Shown here one piece after another: positions 45,034 through 54,427 of a stretch of 64,000 nt of DNA. The notes below the pieces were generated by a model. The model worked only from the letters and a program-made list of their open reading frames with translations. It did not search any database and was not told where the DNA came from. The stretch's first letter is position 1, and each line of letters starts with the position of its first letter. The stretch spans positions 186,001 through 250,000 of the forward strand of contig NZ_VWRQ01000006.1 of assembly GCF_008635795.1 (NCBI RefSeq). Direction: 5' to 3'. A program made the position numbers and the translations under genes. This DNA is from Paenibacillus tepidiphilus. GTDB taxonomy: Bacteria > Bacillota > Bacilli > Paenibacillales > Paenibacillaceae.

Positions 45034-48000
45034 TTAAGTCCCCGTTTCGAACCGAAACCGGCTTAGCCTGATATCGCCCTCCAGTTCCAGGAAGATCCGG
45101 GCGGCGCCGGAGAGCTGTTGGACCGGGCACGAGACTGTATGCCAGCCGCTCCCGCTCCCTGTCCCGCTTCCGGCGCCTGCGGCGTCTTTAACCGTCAATT
45201 CTCCGGCAACAGGACCATCGTGAGCATTCAGCCGTACGCGGATTGCGCCGGTGCCTTCGGATAAGACATGCGCTTCGAAGACGGAGGCCAGCGGCGGAAA
45301 TGCTGTATCGAAGTAACCGGACCAGGCAGTAGCGGACGCTCCGGCCGGGCGGATGCATACGCCGTTTACCGGCTCTATATCCCCCAGGCTCCCCCTCTCT
45401 TTACATTCATCCAGATACAGTCCCTCATAGTCATCGTAGTTCTCGGCAGCGGTCCACCTGCACAGGTCGCGCGGCGGAACGGTTTCTCCCCGCACAGACA
45501 GCTCTGTCATAAGCTTGATGTCCTCCGAGGATACTCCTGCGAGCAGCGAATACCGACAGGCTTCCACACAGTACCGGTCGCGGGTTACATCCCAGTACGC
45601 CAATTCAGAGACCGGAACCGTAAATTCGATCCTGAGGCATTCCCCGGGCTGCAGATGAATCCGGCGGAAGCCGATCAGCTGCTTCTGCGGACGGACGACG
45701 CGCGATCCTTCCGTTCGTATGTACAGCTGAACGACCTCGTCACCGGCCATGGTGCCGGTATTCTCAATGCTGAGCTCCGCAGTGAAGCTGTCATCCTCCA
45801 CAGGCTGTTCCCCGGAGATGGTCAGACCGGAGTAGCGGAATGAAGTGTAGGATAATCCGTATCCGAACGGATACAGCGGGCTGCCGTCGAAATATTGATA
45901 AGTCCGTTTGCCCTTAATAATATCGTAGTCCATAATATCCGGAAGCTGTTCTTCGGAGCGGTACCAGGTCATACTCAACCGGCCCGCCGGGTTGTAGCGG
46001 CCCAGCAGCACATCCGCCACAGCGGTTCCCAGCTCCTGGGAGCCGTGGGCGGTGTACAGGATGGCGGGCAGCAGCTCCGCCAGTTCGCCCAAAGCATACG
46101 GGTAGCTTCCGACGATGATCAGTACTGTGTTCGGATTCGCTTCGTGAACGGCGCGGATCAGCCGTTCCTGGTAATCCGGCAGGCTCAATCCGGGCCGGTC
46201 GAAATCTTCCTTGCCGTTCAGCAGCGGATGATTCCCCGCGAAGACCAGCGCTACATCCGCTGCCTTGGCGATCTCCACAGCTTCCTCGATGCCGGAGCTT
46301 GCAGTCTCCACAGTAAACGGGTAGACCGGGCGGGGTTCGCCGCTGCCGTCTCTGCCGGACACGGGCTTCCCGCTGCCGTCTCCGTCCGAATCAGCCGCAG
46401 CCGGTCCATCCATGGCGTCGGCACCGTAAGTGGCATCAGCGCTGTCAGCACCCGCAGCTTTCCAGGCGCCAAGAACCAGCTCATGATCCGGCGACGCTTC
46501 TTTTACGGACACGTTGCGGCCGTTCCACGTCCGGATCCCGGTCGTCCCGTCGCCGCCCGGCACGAGCTCCAGCCTCTCCTTCACGAACCAGCCCCATATG
46601 TCCTTGGCCTCGGCGGCAAGCCGCCCGCCTTGGTCATCGGCGGTGACATAGCTGCCGTTGGCATGGGAGCGGAGCGTGTTCACTCCCCAGCCCCAGTCCG
46701 TGCGGCGGAACCGTTCACCCGCAGACGGATGCTCACGGTCCGCCACCAGCAGACCGTTCTCCCAGCCCTTCGTGCCGACATATCGGCCGCTGTGGACGGA
46801 GCGGAGATACACCCGGTCGTCCCCGTCCCGGAAGTCGACCCTGGCGTCCGGCAGCGCCGCGACGATTCCCTGCAGCGGGCTGACTGTATACGGCGGGTGC
46901 CCCGTGTACCAGTCACGGTAGACCGTGTCGGCAAGCGGCCCGATCACCGCAGCCCGGCGGATGGTCTCCGGCCGGAGCGGAAGGATCTCGTCTTCATTCC
47001 TCAGTAGCACAATGGCTTCCCGTGCCGCCTTCAAAGCAGTCTCCCGATGGGCTGGATGATGGAGGACCGTCTCCGCAATCTGCGCATACGGATTCAGCTC
47101 GTCCGGGTCGAACTGTCCGAGACGGATACGGATACGGAACACATTGCGGATGGCACAGTCCAGTTCGGCTTCAGTCAGCAGGCCCCGCTCCAGGGCCTCC
47201 CGGATCGATTTCTTGACCAGCGCGGAATCGTCGGTTACGCAGTCGATGCCGCCCTTTATGGCAAAAGCAACCGCCTCCGCATAGGTCCGGCAATAGCCAT
47301 GCTCACTCACCGTCATCGACATATCGCCGCCGTCGCTGACAATGAAGCCGTCCATCCGCCATTCCTCCTTCAGTACGCCTTTCACATCCGGGTGGCCGAT
47401 TGCCGGGGTGCCGTTAATGGAATTGAACGCGGTCATCAGGGAATGCACACGCCCCTCGGTGACTGCACGCTCGAATGCTTTCAAATAATATTCCCGCCGG
47501 TTGCGCGGATCGACCGAAGAAGAGCTGCTCAGCCGCCCCTGCTCATTGTTGTTGGCGTAGAAATGCTTAAGAGCAGGCGCCAGTTTAATATAAAAAGGAT
47601 GCTCCCCATGCATCCCCTGGATCAGTGAGGTCGCCAGAACCCCCGTCAAATGCGGGTCCTCTCCGTAGGCCTCCTCCGTGCGTCCCCAGCGCGGGTCCCG
47701 CTCCATATCCACTGTCGGCGCCCAGACGGTCAGACCGCTGAGCCCGCCCCGCTGCCGGTAGTAGCTCCGGGCTTCATCGCCGATTACATTCCCGATCTCC
47801 TTCAGCAGCTCCGGGTTCCAGGTGGAGGATAGGCCGATGGTCTGCGGGAATACCGTGGCCGGACCATCCTGGGCCACAAAGCCGTGGGCGGCTTCCCCGC
47901 CGACCCAATACTCGGCAATGCCCAGCCGCGGGACCGCCTCCTGGCGGGTGGGCATCAGCCCGATTTTATCCTCAAGCGTAAGACGGTCCAAGAGATCATC

Positions 48001-48078
48001 CAGCCGCTGCTCCAGGGGGAGCGAAGCATTCCACATCGGCAGCGTCCGGAAATCGGTTTCCGTTCGTTTCATCGTCAC
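45034..48078 (-). CDS. GH3 beta-glycosidase with inserted beta-trefoil-like domain and C-terminal CBM6-like domain
   Basis: About 1014 residues. The N-terminal GH3 barrel (about 1-370) carries the nucleophile Asp in DGFIVSDGGDM. After the start of the second GH3 domain (REAIVLLRNEDEILPL) an insertion of about 110 residues resembles fascin/ricin-type trefoil repeats (VYLRSVHSGRYVG, TLRSHANGSYVTA). A Gly/Asp/Ser linker, the rest of the alpha/beta domain (VALVFAGNHPLLNGKEDFDR), a fibronectin III-like domain and a CBM6-like end (RIFLELEGDIRLSRFRFE) follow. No signal peptide is seen. The start is probably GTG at 48078 (AGAGGA 8 bases upstream); ATG 48072 is the alternative. Typical substrates are beta-glucosides or xylosides. 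Confidence 0.88.
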   Translation of the reverse strand: MTMKRTETDFRTLPMWNASLPLEQRLDDLLDRLTLEDKIGLMPTRQEAVPRLGIAEYWVGGEAAHGFVAQDGPATVFPQTIGLSSTWNPELLKEIGNVIGDEARSYYRQRGGLSGLTVWAPTVDMERDPRWGRTEEAYGEDPHLTGVLATSLIQGMHGEHPFYIKLAPALKHFYANNNEQGRLSSSSSVDPRNRREYYLKAFERAVTEGRVHSLMTAFNSINGTPAIGHPDVKGVLKEEWRMDGFIVSDGGDMSMTVSEHGYCRTYAEAVAFAIKGGIDCVTDDSALVKKSIREALERGLLTEAELDCAIRNVFRIRIRLGQFDPDELNPYAQIAETVLHHPAHRETALKAAREAIVLLRNEDEILPLRPETIRRAAVIGPLADTVYRDWYTGHPPYTVSPLQGIVAALPDARVDFRDGDDRVYLRSVHSGRYVGTKGWENGLLVADREHPSAGERFRRTDWGWGVNTLRSHANGSYVTADDQGGRLAAEAKDIWGWFVKERLELVPGGDGTTGIRTWNGRNVSVKEASPDHELVLGAWKAAGADSADATYGADAMDGPAAADSDGDGSGKPVSGRDGSGEPRPVYPFTVETASSGIEEAVEIAKAADVALVFAGNHPLLNGKEDFDRPGLSLPDYQERLIRAVHEANPNTVLIIVGSYPYALGELAELLPAILYTAHGSQELGTAVADVLLGRYNPAGRLSMTWYRSEEQLPDIMDYDIIKGKRTYQYFDGSPLYPFGYGLSYTSFRYSGLTISGEQPVEDDSFTAELSIENTGTMAGDEVVQLYIRTEGSRVVRPQKQLIGFRRIHLQPGECLRIEFTVPVSELAYWDVTRDRYCVEACRYSLLAGVSSEDIKLMTELSVRGETVPPRDLCRWTAAENYDDYEGLYLDECKERGSLGDIEPVNGVCIRPAGASATAWSGYFDTAFPPLASVFEAHVLSEGTGAIRVRLNAHDGPVAGELTVKDAAGAGSGTGSGSGWHTVSCPVQQLSGAARIFLELEGDIRLSRFRFETGT

Positions 48079-48103
48079 ATAGTCAGTCCTCTCTGTACAG
48101 AGA

Positions 48104-48119
48104 TTGGTTGCGCTTTCTA
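48104..48119 (-). promoter_or_regulatory. Candidate cre (CcpA) site before the GH3 gene
   Basis: On the minus strand TAGAAAGCGCAACCAA has one mismatch to WTGNAANCGNWWNCAW. It lies 26-41 bases before the GH3 start codon, where CcpA would repress. Confidence 0.6.
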
Positions 48120-48255
48120 TTGTACACCTTCCGCAGCCTGTGCAGGACAAAATATGGAAGAACGAAGTTCTTCTGTCAGCCGTGTTGCAATATACCTTTC
48201 GTACGGACTGAGGCGACGCTATTTCAGCGGCATCGGACGATTGGCATACGACTAT

Positions 48256-48285
48256 AAAAAAAATCCGGGAGCGAACGTCCCGGAT
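48256..48285 (-). terminator. Terminator after the DUF5107-TPR gene
   Basis: ATCCGGGA pairs with TCCCGGAT around a 7-base loop, followed on the minus strand by eight T. It begins 7 bases after the stop codon. Confidence 0.92.
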
Positions 48286-48291
48286 AACCTG

Positions 48292-51200
48292 CTACTTGCT
48301 CAGCTGCAAATGCAGCTTTGCTCCGATATGATTGCAGTCTAACCGCAGCGCTTCTTTAAATTCAGCCTCTGCCATCCCTTTTCTGCCTAGACCCAGCAAT
48401 CCAAGACCCCGCATAAACCGGCAATGAATCTCATTTCTTTTGTTCAAATCCTCATCAAATACAAGGAAGTCCGGCAGCGATACCGCGAAGTAGTCAATCT
48501 TTACATCGTCAAACAGATGCTTTTCCGCGTAATCCACCAGTTTGTTAAAACGCCGTTTAGCCTCATGCGTGTCCTGTAGCTTCAGCCAGGCAAGGCCTTG
48601 ATAGAAGATCATTTCCGGCGGCTGGTCATTGTAATACATCGCACTGGTCGGTTCCTCAAGACCGTTCGAAGCTGCACGGAACGATGCCTCTGCTTGTTCC
48701 TGCTGCCCCAGTCCCTCATAGGCGCAGCCCAGATAGTAATAGATGTTATTCTCCTGTGCACCGGCCAGCTTCCCTTCGCCCAGATTCAGGGGATAGACAA
48801 GGGCTGTTTGCAGCAGGTCCACAGCCTGTGCAAAGGCGCCTTCCTGAATAACCTGTTTGGCTAATTCCACATGCGCCAGTACGTATTGACCTGTTGCTTT
48901 ACCCTCGCCGCCCTCCCACGGATGGAAATTCCGTGAAGCCAGCAGTTGGATGGCTTCCTTATGTCTGCCAAGAAGGTTGTGCAGTGTAACATACTCCAGA
49001 TACAAATCGTCACGGGCACCTACGAGTCCGGTACGGCTCTCCAAGAACTCCAGACGTTCATCCGCCGGCAATCCGATTTTTTTGTACAGCTGATCCAGCT
49101 CGAATAACACCCGCGCATCACCGGGATCACAGGCCAGTGCCTGTTCCAGTGAAGCCCGCGCCGCTTCGGCATTCCCTTGCTTGTTGTAATAGGCCAGGGC
49201 CAGATTTCTGTGTACCACCGAATAGCTGTCGTCGAAGGAACGGGACTGCTCCCAATAGCTGATCGCCTCCTGATGACGCTTCTTGTCGTAAAGCAGATTT
49301 CCGAGGTAGTAGCAGGCTTTGGCGTTCTCAGGCTGAACAGCGATTACATATTCAAGGACTTGAAGCTCAAACAGAGTGTTCGGGAAGCAGTAATCTGCTT
49401 TAGCCTTTTCTCCTGCAGAAATATAACTAGCCACGTACGCCTGCTGGCCTGATTTTCCGTACAAATAAGCCAGTGTGTAATTTACCATAGGGTCCTGGGC
49501 GTTCTGCACCAGGAGCAGCACTTGAACAGCCTCTTCATACAGGCCGGCATTTGCATAATCCGAGGCCAGTTCAAGATAATTTTTCGGCTCCCCGCGCAGC
49601 AGTTCCTTAAACTCGTTGAGTGCTGCAGTGAACGCTTCATGTCTCCCCTGCACTTCCCGGATCAGTGCCAGCTCATAATGGGCTCCGAAATCAGCGACAT
49701 CGAGCTTGAGTGTTTCTTCAGCAAAAGCTTCAGCTTCGCTCCATTTGCCTAGCTTACGCAGCATAGCGGTTTTGATATTTCTGGATTTATAGTTCCGGGC
49801 ATTGCGGATCAGGGAACGTTCGGCAAGGTCCAGCGCCTCTGCGTGATTTCCCTTCTCGGCAGCAATCTGCGCCAGCGAGAAATAACCGCCGTCCTGCCAT
49901 GCCGCACTCCAGACGGCTTTATAGAAAGCAGTAAAAGCTTCATCCAGACGCCCCTGGAGCTTCAGGCTAAGTCCCAGCTGGTAATACGCTTCTCCGTCAT
50001 ACGGATTGGGGTTACGCCAAGTCACCCGCTTGACCGCTTTGCGGAAATACGGTTCACTTTCGGCGAATAATCCCCTGCGCAGCAGCAAGGTTCCGTACGC
50101 AATATTTATCCGGCTGTCGTTCTCATCACGTTTGAGTCCTTCCAGATAGTACGGCTCCGGTTCAAAAGTGGCATGGCGGTACTGCTCCAGATGAAGCCCG
50201 GCTAAATACAATTCTTCATTGGTAGCAAGCTCCTGCGGTGCGGGCAGCGGCTTGGCGGCATCCGGCACTTGTTCAATATCCTTTGGCTGCGGTGTATACG
50301 ATACCAACAGATTGCCCGCAGCATCTTTTACCGAGAGAGTGAGTTCGTGGTCCTTCACGCCTGCAGCAAGATTAACTTCTGCAGCGTACGTATCCGCCGG
50401 TGTGAGTGTAATACGCTTGGACAGCAGAAGCCCCTGTGGTCCGGCAAGCTCCACTACGGCATCCTCATACCGCGCAGTGGCGTATACAAATACTCCTGCA
50501 ACGCCCTGGTCTTCGTCCACTTCGAGATTAACCGCTGCTTCAGTGGTAGCATTTTTGACCACCCCGATATTCTTGTACGGCATGAAATATTGGGTAAAGG
50601 TCTTCTCTTCATAGGGCTGCAGCCACGTGAAGTCCGGCTGGTTATCGGTGAATACTCCGGTCATAAGCTCGATGTACGGGCCATCCTCATCGGTTAAGTT
50701 GCGGTCCCACGCCTGGCCAAACTCGCCATTCCCCCAGGTCCACTGCTTCTTCCCTGGCGAAATATGATGGTTTGCAACATGCAGGAGTCCGGCCTGTACA
50801 GAATGATCGTATCCGCCCACGAAATTATAGTCGGATTTGTAAGCCATATAGGAAGTCGGTACCGGGATATTCTTGTAACGCGAGATATCAACACCGGAAG
50901 AATAATTCATCTTGTAATAGGTGCCAGTGGCGATCGGGAATCGCGATACATCACGTTTACCATGGTCAAACACGGCGGTTACATCCGGAGGAAACACCGA
51001 CTGGGTGTGATCATTTACAGCAACGGCGGGATTGGCCCACCACAGGAAGGTCTGCGGCTCCGGGGTGCGGTTATATAATTGTGCGGAGATTTCAATGTAT
51101 GCCTTGTCCGGGTGCAGCGTAAAGCCGGCAGTCACCTTTGTCCCGTACATTCGGTCAATTTCGCTGACCCATACCGTTGCGCTGCCGTCCTCTTTCTCTT

Positions 51201-51618
51201 CCAGCCGGTATTCAACCGGTCCGTACGTATTGGGGCGGTGATGCTGCGGCCAGTTGAATTCGATACCGCCCGATATCCACGGTCCGGCAAGGCCGACCAG
51301 CGCCGGCTTAATCACCTGATTGTAATAGACAAAATCATAATGATTGGTGCGGTCTACGGCCCGGTAAATGCGTCCGCCCAGTTCAGGCATAATTTCAACC
51401 CGCAAATATTCATTCTCCAAGACAACGACCTGATACGGGGCCGGCTTCTTCTCATCTTCGATGGATTCAATAACGGGATGCGGGTACACCCTGCCGGAAC
51501 TTCCCTGATAGACCCGTTTCTCCAGGAACATCGGGTTTTTATTGGGTTCACCGACACCGTAGGTTGGAATCTGAACGGTTTCTTCCCATACTTTTGTTGT
51601 GGAAATGCGTTCGGTCAA
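48292..51618 (-). CDS. DUF5107-domain protein with C-terminal TPR repeats
   Basis: About 1108 residues without signal peptide or membrane helix. Residues about 20-420 form a DUF5107/galactose mutarotase-like beta sandwich: EYLRVEIMPELGGRIYRAVD, GGIEFNWPQHHRP and FLWWANPAVAVND are typical sugar-binding surfaces. From about residue 490 to the end come a dozen or so TPR-like helical pairs (AYYQLGLSLKLQGRLDEAFT, ACYYLGNLLYDKKRHQEAIS). DUF5107 proteins are found in carbohydrate-use loci and some may be glycosidases; no activity is proven from this sequence. The start is TTG at 51618 (AGGAG 9 bases upstream). An AraC-family gene precedes it on the same strand. Confidence 0.85.
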   Translation of the reverse strand: MTERISTTKVWEETVQIPTYGVGEPNKNPMFLEKRVYQGSSGRVYPHPVIESIEDEKKPAPYQVVVLENEYLRVEIMPELGGRIYRAVDRTNHYDFVYYNQVIKPALVGLAGPWISGGIEFNWPQHHRPNTYGPVEYRLEEKEDGSATVWVSEIDRMYGTKVTAGFTLHPDKAYIEISAQLYNRTPEPQTFLWWANPAVAVNDHTQSVFPPDVTAVFDHGKRDVSRFPIATGTYYKMNYSSGVDISRYKNIPVPTSYMAYKSDYNFVGGYDHSVQAGLLHVANHHISPGKKQWTWGNGEFGQAWDRNLTDEDGPYIELMTGVFTDNQPDFTWLQPYEEKTFTQYFMPYKNIGVVKNATTEAAVNLEVDEDQGVAGVFVYATARYEDAVVELAGPQGLLLSKRITLTPADTYAAEVNLAAGVKDHELTLSVKDAAGNLLVSYTPQPKDIEQVPDAAKPLPAPQELATNEELYLAGLHLEQYRHATFEPEPYYLEGLKRDENDSRINIAYGTLLLRRGLFAESEPYFRKAVKRVTWRNPNPYDGEAYYQLGLSLKLQGRLDEAFTAFYKAVWSAAWQDGGYFSLAQIAAEKGNHAEALDLAERSLIRNARNYKSRNIKTAMLRKLGKWSEAEAFAEETLKLDVADFGAHYELALIREVQGRHEAFTAALNEFKELLRGEPKNYLELASDYANAGLYEEAVQVLLLVQNAQDPMVNYTLAYLYGKSGQQAYVASYISAGEKAKADYCFPNTLFELQVLEYVIAVQPENAKACYYLGNLLYDKKRHQEAISYWEQSRSFDDSYSVVHRNLALAYYNKQGNAEAARASLEQALACDPGDARVLFELDQLYKKIGLPADERLEFLESRTGLVGARDDLYLEYVTLHNLLGRHKEAIQLLASRNFHPWEGGEGKATGQYVLAHVELAKQVIQEGAFAQAVDLLQTALVYPLNLGEGKLAGAQENNIYYYLGCAYEGLGQQEQAEASFRAASNGLEEPTSAMYYNDQPPEMIFYQGLAWLKLQDTHEAKRRFNKLVDYAEKHLFDDVKIDYFAVSLPDFLVFDEDLNKRNEIHCRFMRGLGLLGLGRKGMAEAEFKEALRLDCNHIGAKLHLQLSK

Positions 51619-51711
51619 CGTTATCACTCCTGTGTGTAAAGTTAATTGGATAACTCCACAATACAGGAACCCCATTAGGGTAACAATTCAGGAAGTTCGG
51701 AATAAGATGGA

Positions 51712-52578
51712 TTATTTTCTTGTATCAGACCACACCGAGGCTTGTTTAAAAATAAAGCAAGGAAATGCCGATATGCACCTCCATATCGCCTTCACAGCAA
51801 ACAAAATCCTTTGCACTGGACTATATACTGGTTTCATTGCACATTCAAATCCAACGTCGGCAGCAATCTCGGCCACCTGACGCTGTGTACCGGCAAGAAG
51901 CTGGGCAGCCCTCTCCATTCTGAACTTATTGAGTGTATTCAGAATCGTGTCCCCCACCTGCTCCTTGAACAGATGGGACAAACGGGAAATGGATAAGCAG
52001 CTTGTCCTGGCAAGCTCAGGTAAGCTCACCTTCTGCGCCGGATGCAGCTGCAAGTCCCTTAGAATATCGGAGATTCTCGGATCCATTGAAACGCTATGCT
52101 CCTGATTTGCACTTAATTGAACATGAACAAGCGCTTCCTCCAGCGCAAGCTCAGACAGCCGGCGGTGAAGCATTGAAGTTACGCCGGGAGGTTCATGGGT
52201 GACCATACGCATCAGAGCCTCCTGAATGGAGCGGCGCAGCTCCGCAGACGGGATGTGCTGGAAGATAAATTTCTGTTCAGACCTGCTGTAATGATGCGGC
52301 ATTCCCGGCGGCAGAATGGATATATCGCCGGCGGTGCAGGACACTGCCTCCTGCCTGGATTGAATCTGACCTTCGCCGGAGATGGTATAGATCATCAGCC
52401 AATCTCTGCTGCCCGATGGCCGGTGTATGGCGTAATCATCCGCTACGCAGAAATGTCCAGCTATCAAAAATCTGCCGGTGCAGTTGAAATTCCCGAGTCT
52501 TATCCGGGTGCGTACAAGGACACACTCGGAATCGAAAGCTGGGAGTAGCCGCCATTCTCCGGGACAGCCCGATTTCAT
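51712..52578 (-). pseudogene. AraC-family regulator with aberrant C-terminus (possible pseudogene)
   Basis: The product (289 residues from ATG 52578) has a normal cupin-like sensor half (AGDISILPPGMPHHY) and the first helix-turn-helix (VSLPELARTSCLSISRLSHLFK). The second motif begins normally (VAEIAADVGFE), but then the conserved continuation (usually xxYFSRxFKKxxGxSPxxYR) is missing. Instead CAMKPVYSPVQRILFAVKAIW and about 20 unrelated residues follow; neither other frame restores it. This suggests a 3' deletion or replacement. The gene starts 4 bases after the FGE-like gene with a weak ribosome site. It would be the natural regulator of the downstream DUF5107 gene, but may no longer bind DNA properly. 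Confidence 0.65.
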
Positions 52579-52582
52579 TTTC

Positions 52583-53347
52583 TCAAACTTTGGTAAGGGC
52601 AATTCTAAAGCCAAGGTCGTCTATCTTGAAATCGGGCATGCTTTTCCTTCTACTCGTAGAACCGCAGTTGTTCTGGGCTTCGGCCCAGCTACCTCCCCGG
52701 AAGACTCTATAGTTCCCATATCGTTCAGTATCATATAAATCCCAACACCATTCCCATACGTTCCCAATCATATCAAAAAGCCCCCACGGGTTAGGAAGCA
52801 ACTGTCCTACTGGATGAACTGATCCATCGGAGTTCTCTTGATACCAGGCAATTTGATCAATACTTCCATACCGATATCCCGTTGTTCCCGCTTTGCAGGC
52901 ATACTGCCATTCAGCGTCTGATAATAATCGAAAGCCATTCGCTGTCTTTTTAAAAATCGTATGTTCACTCTCATCTGTGATTGTGTAGCATTCAGTTCTG
53001 CCAAGCATTCTGGACAGTTTATTACAAAAGGAAATGGAATCTATCCATGAAACTTCCGCAATCGGCAGGTTATTGATCATCGGCTCTATTTCTTCTTCAT
53101 GCATGACAAAATGATACAACTGCTGTGTTACCGGATACTTCATTACATAGAAAGGTTCGATTGTTGCAGTCCAGGTTATGGCCTTTTTATTATTTCCGGG
53201 GCTTGATAACGTGTAATCAGAACTAAACCATTTATTCATATTCAAATAATCACGTAATTCTATGGTTCCTCCCTGTAGTGGTACCATCAAGTTCATTAGC
53301 TCTTTTTGAAAATACTCTATGTCACTTCCGTACTTTGGATTTGTCAT
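52583..53347 (-). CDS. Formylglycine-generating enzyme-like (SUMF1/FGE-sulfatase fold) protein
   Basis: A 254-residue protein with the fold's late signatures: RLLSDAEWQYACKAGTTGYR, NPWGLFDMIGNVWEWCWDLY, YRVFRGGSW and DDLGFRIAL. Classical FGEs have two catalytic cysteines before the last strand; here only one (NNCGSTSRR) is seen in that place, so it may not be a true sulfatase activator. Related proteins act as generic ligand or cofactor domains. The coding sequence is visibly more A+T-rich than neighbours (25 of 60 bases are G or C at 53161-53220), suggesting transfer. AGGGGG precedes its ATG at 53347. Confidence 0.8.
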   Translation of the reverse strand: MTNPKYGSDIEYFQKELMNLMVPLQGGTIELRDYLNMNKWFSSDYTLSSPGNNKKAITWTATIEPFYVMKYPVTQQLYHFVMHEEEIEPMINNLPIAEVSWIDSISFCNKLSRMLGRTECYTITDESEHTIFKKTANGFRLLSDAEWQYACKAGTTGYRYGSIDQIAWYQENSDGSVHPVGQLLPNPWGLFDMIGNVWEWCWDLYDTERYGNYRVFRGGSWAEAQNNCGSTSRRKSMPDFKIDDLGFRIALTKV

Positions 53348-53512
53348 GTTAGCCCCCTCTCGATTCAGTTATAACATTTTAACAGATAGAACTTTTCCTA
53401 CTTATGATAGGATTCACTTGGTCAGCTAATGTTTCCCGTTAGCGCAACGACTTACTCTGTTGAATTTCGTGTTCCTCAACATAAAGCAGCATCAGAGAAG
53501 GCGAATCGTACC

Positions 53513-54427
53513 TTAATCCGACAGTGCCCGCATGATGTTGGATTTCGCCTCTGCCGCAATCGCTTCATTCCCGTCATCGACCGCTTGCATCAAGATCAGT
53601 ACGGGGATGTATACCGCGATCAGCCGCGCCAGCAGCTTCGTTTCCTCGTCCGCTCCTCCGTAAGTTTCGAAAAACACGCCGCGAGCGTAAGGTGGTAAAA
53701 AGCTGTAAGCAACGCTCAAATCGCAAGCCGGATGGCCTACGCTCAGATCGCCCCAATCAATGATGCCGGAAACGATCCCGTTCTCATTCACAAGCATATT
53801 TTTGAAATGAAGATCGCCATGTAGCAGTGCATTCACCGCCTCGACACGGTCCGTTTGCAACCTGCTAATATACGCTTCGATCACACCGGACTCCTCCGGC
53901 GACAAGTGTTCAACCACCTTCGATAGAAAGCCCTCCAATTTCACTTTACGCGATGCTATGTCCGTCAAGCTTCGATGATCTTGCTGAACTCCGCACTTCA
54001 GCGCCGCCTGTACCGGAAACTCATGCAATCTCCGCAAAAATTTCGCCAGCGTCTCTGCCGATAAAGCCCGGCGTTCTTCCGTCAAACCGATGGGGAAATC
54101 TCCTGGCACGTAGGCATAGCCAAGAAATGGTGCCGGGTATTCGTCACTTGCTTCGCCATAAAACAACGGTTTCGGATAGGAGATGCTCATATATGCCCCC
54201 AGCTTCGGCAGCAACTTCCCTTCCATTCGAATCGAGCCAACTGCAATCGTTCTTCTTGGAAACCGGAACACATACTCGTCACCGATGAGAAAAACCGTAT
54301 TATCCCAGCCCCAGCCCAATCGCTTCACTTGCTTCGATGACAGCTGAGGGAATTGTCTGCCGATCAGTGTCCGCGCCTGCTCTTCGTTAACCTCCCACTC
54401 CGCATCCCATACATTCGTTCCTCCCAT
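53513..54427 (-). CDS. Aminoglycoside phosphotransferase (APH)-family kinase
   Basis: A 304-residue kinase-like protein. The catalytic loop is LLHGDLHFKNML (Asp and Asn of the HGDLHxxN motif, about residues 200-210) and the metal-binding Asp is in GIIDWGDLSVGHPACDL. The N-lobe nucleotide segment includes DEYVFRFPRR. Members phosphorylate antibiotics, sugars or other small molecules; no substrate can be read here. GAGGAGG precedes ATG at 54427. It lies in an accessory islet and has no operon partner. Confidence 0.88.
   Translation of the reverse strand: MGGTNVWDAEWEVNEEQARTLIGRQFPQLSSKQVKRLGWGWDNTVFLIGDEYVFRFPRRTIAVGSIRMEGKLLPKLGAYMSISYPKPLFYGEASDEYPAPFLGYAYVPGDFPIGLTEERRALSAETLAKFLRRLHEFPVQAALKCGVQQDHRSLTDIASRKVKLEGFLSKVVEHLSPEESGVIEAYISRLQTDRVEAVNALLHGDLHFKNMLVNENGIVSGIIDWGDLSVGHPACDLSVAYSFLPPYARGVFFETYGGADEETKLLARLIAVYIPVLILMQAVDDGNEAIAAEAKSNIMRALSD

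Noticed and set aside
45895..47007. 370-codon plus-strand frame opposite the GH3 gene
   Set aside because: Antisense shadow; no domain and no start signal.
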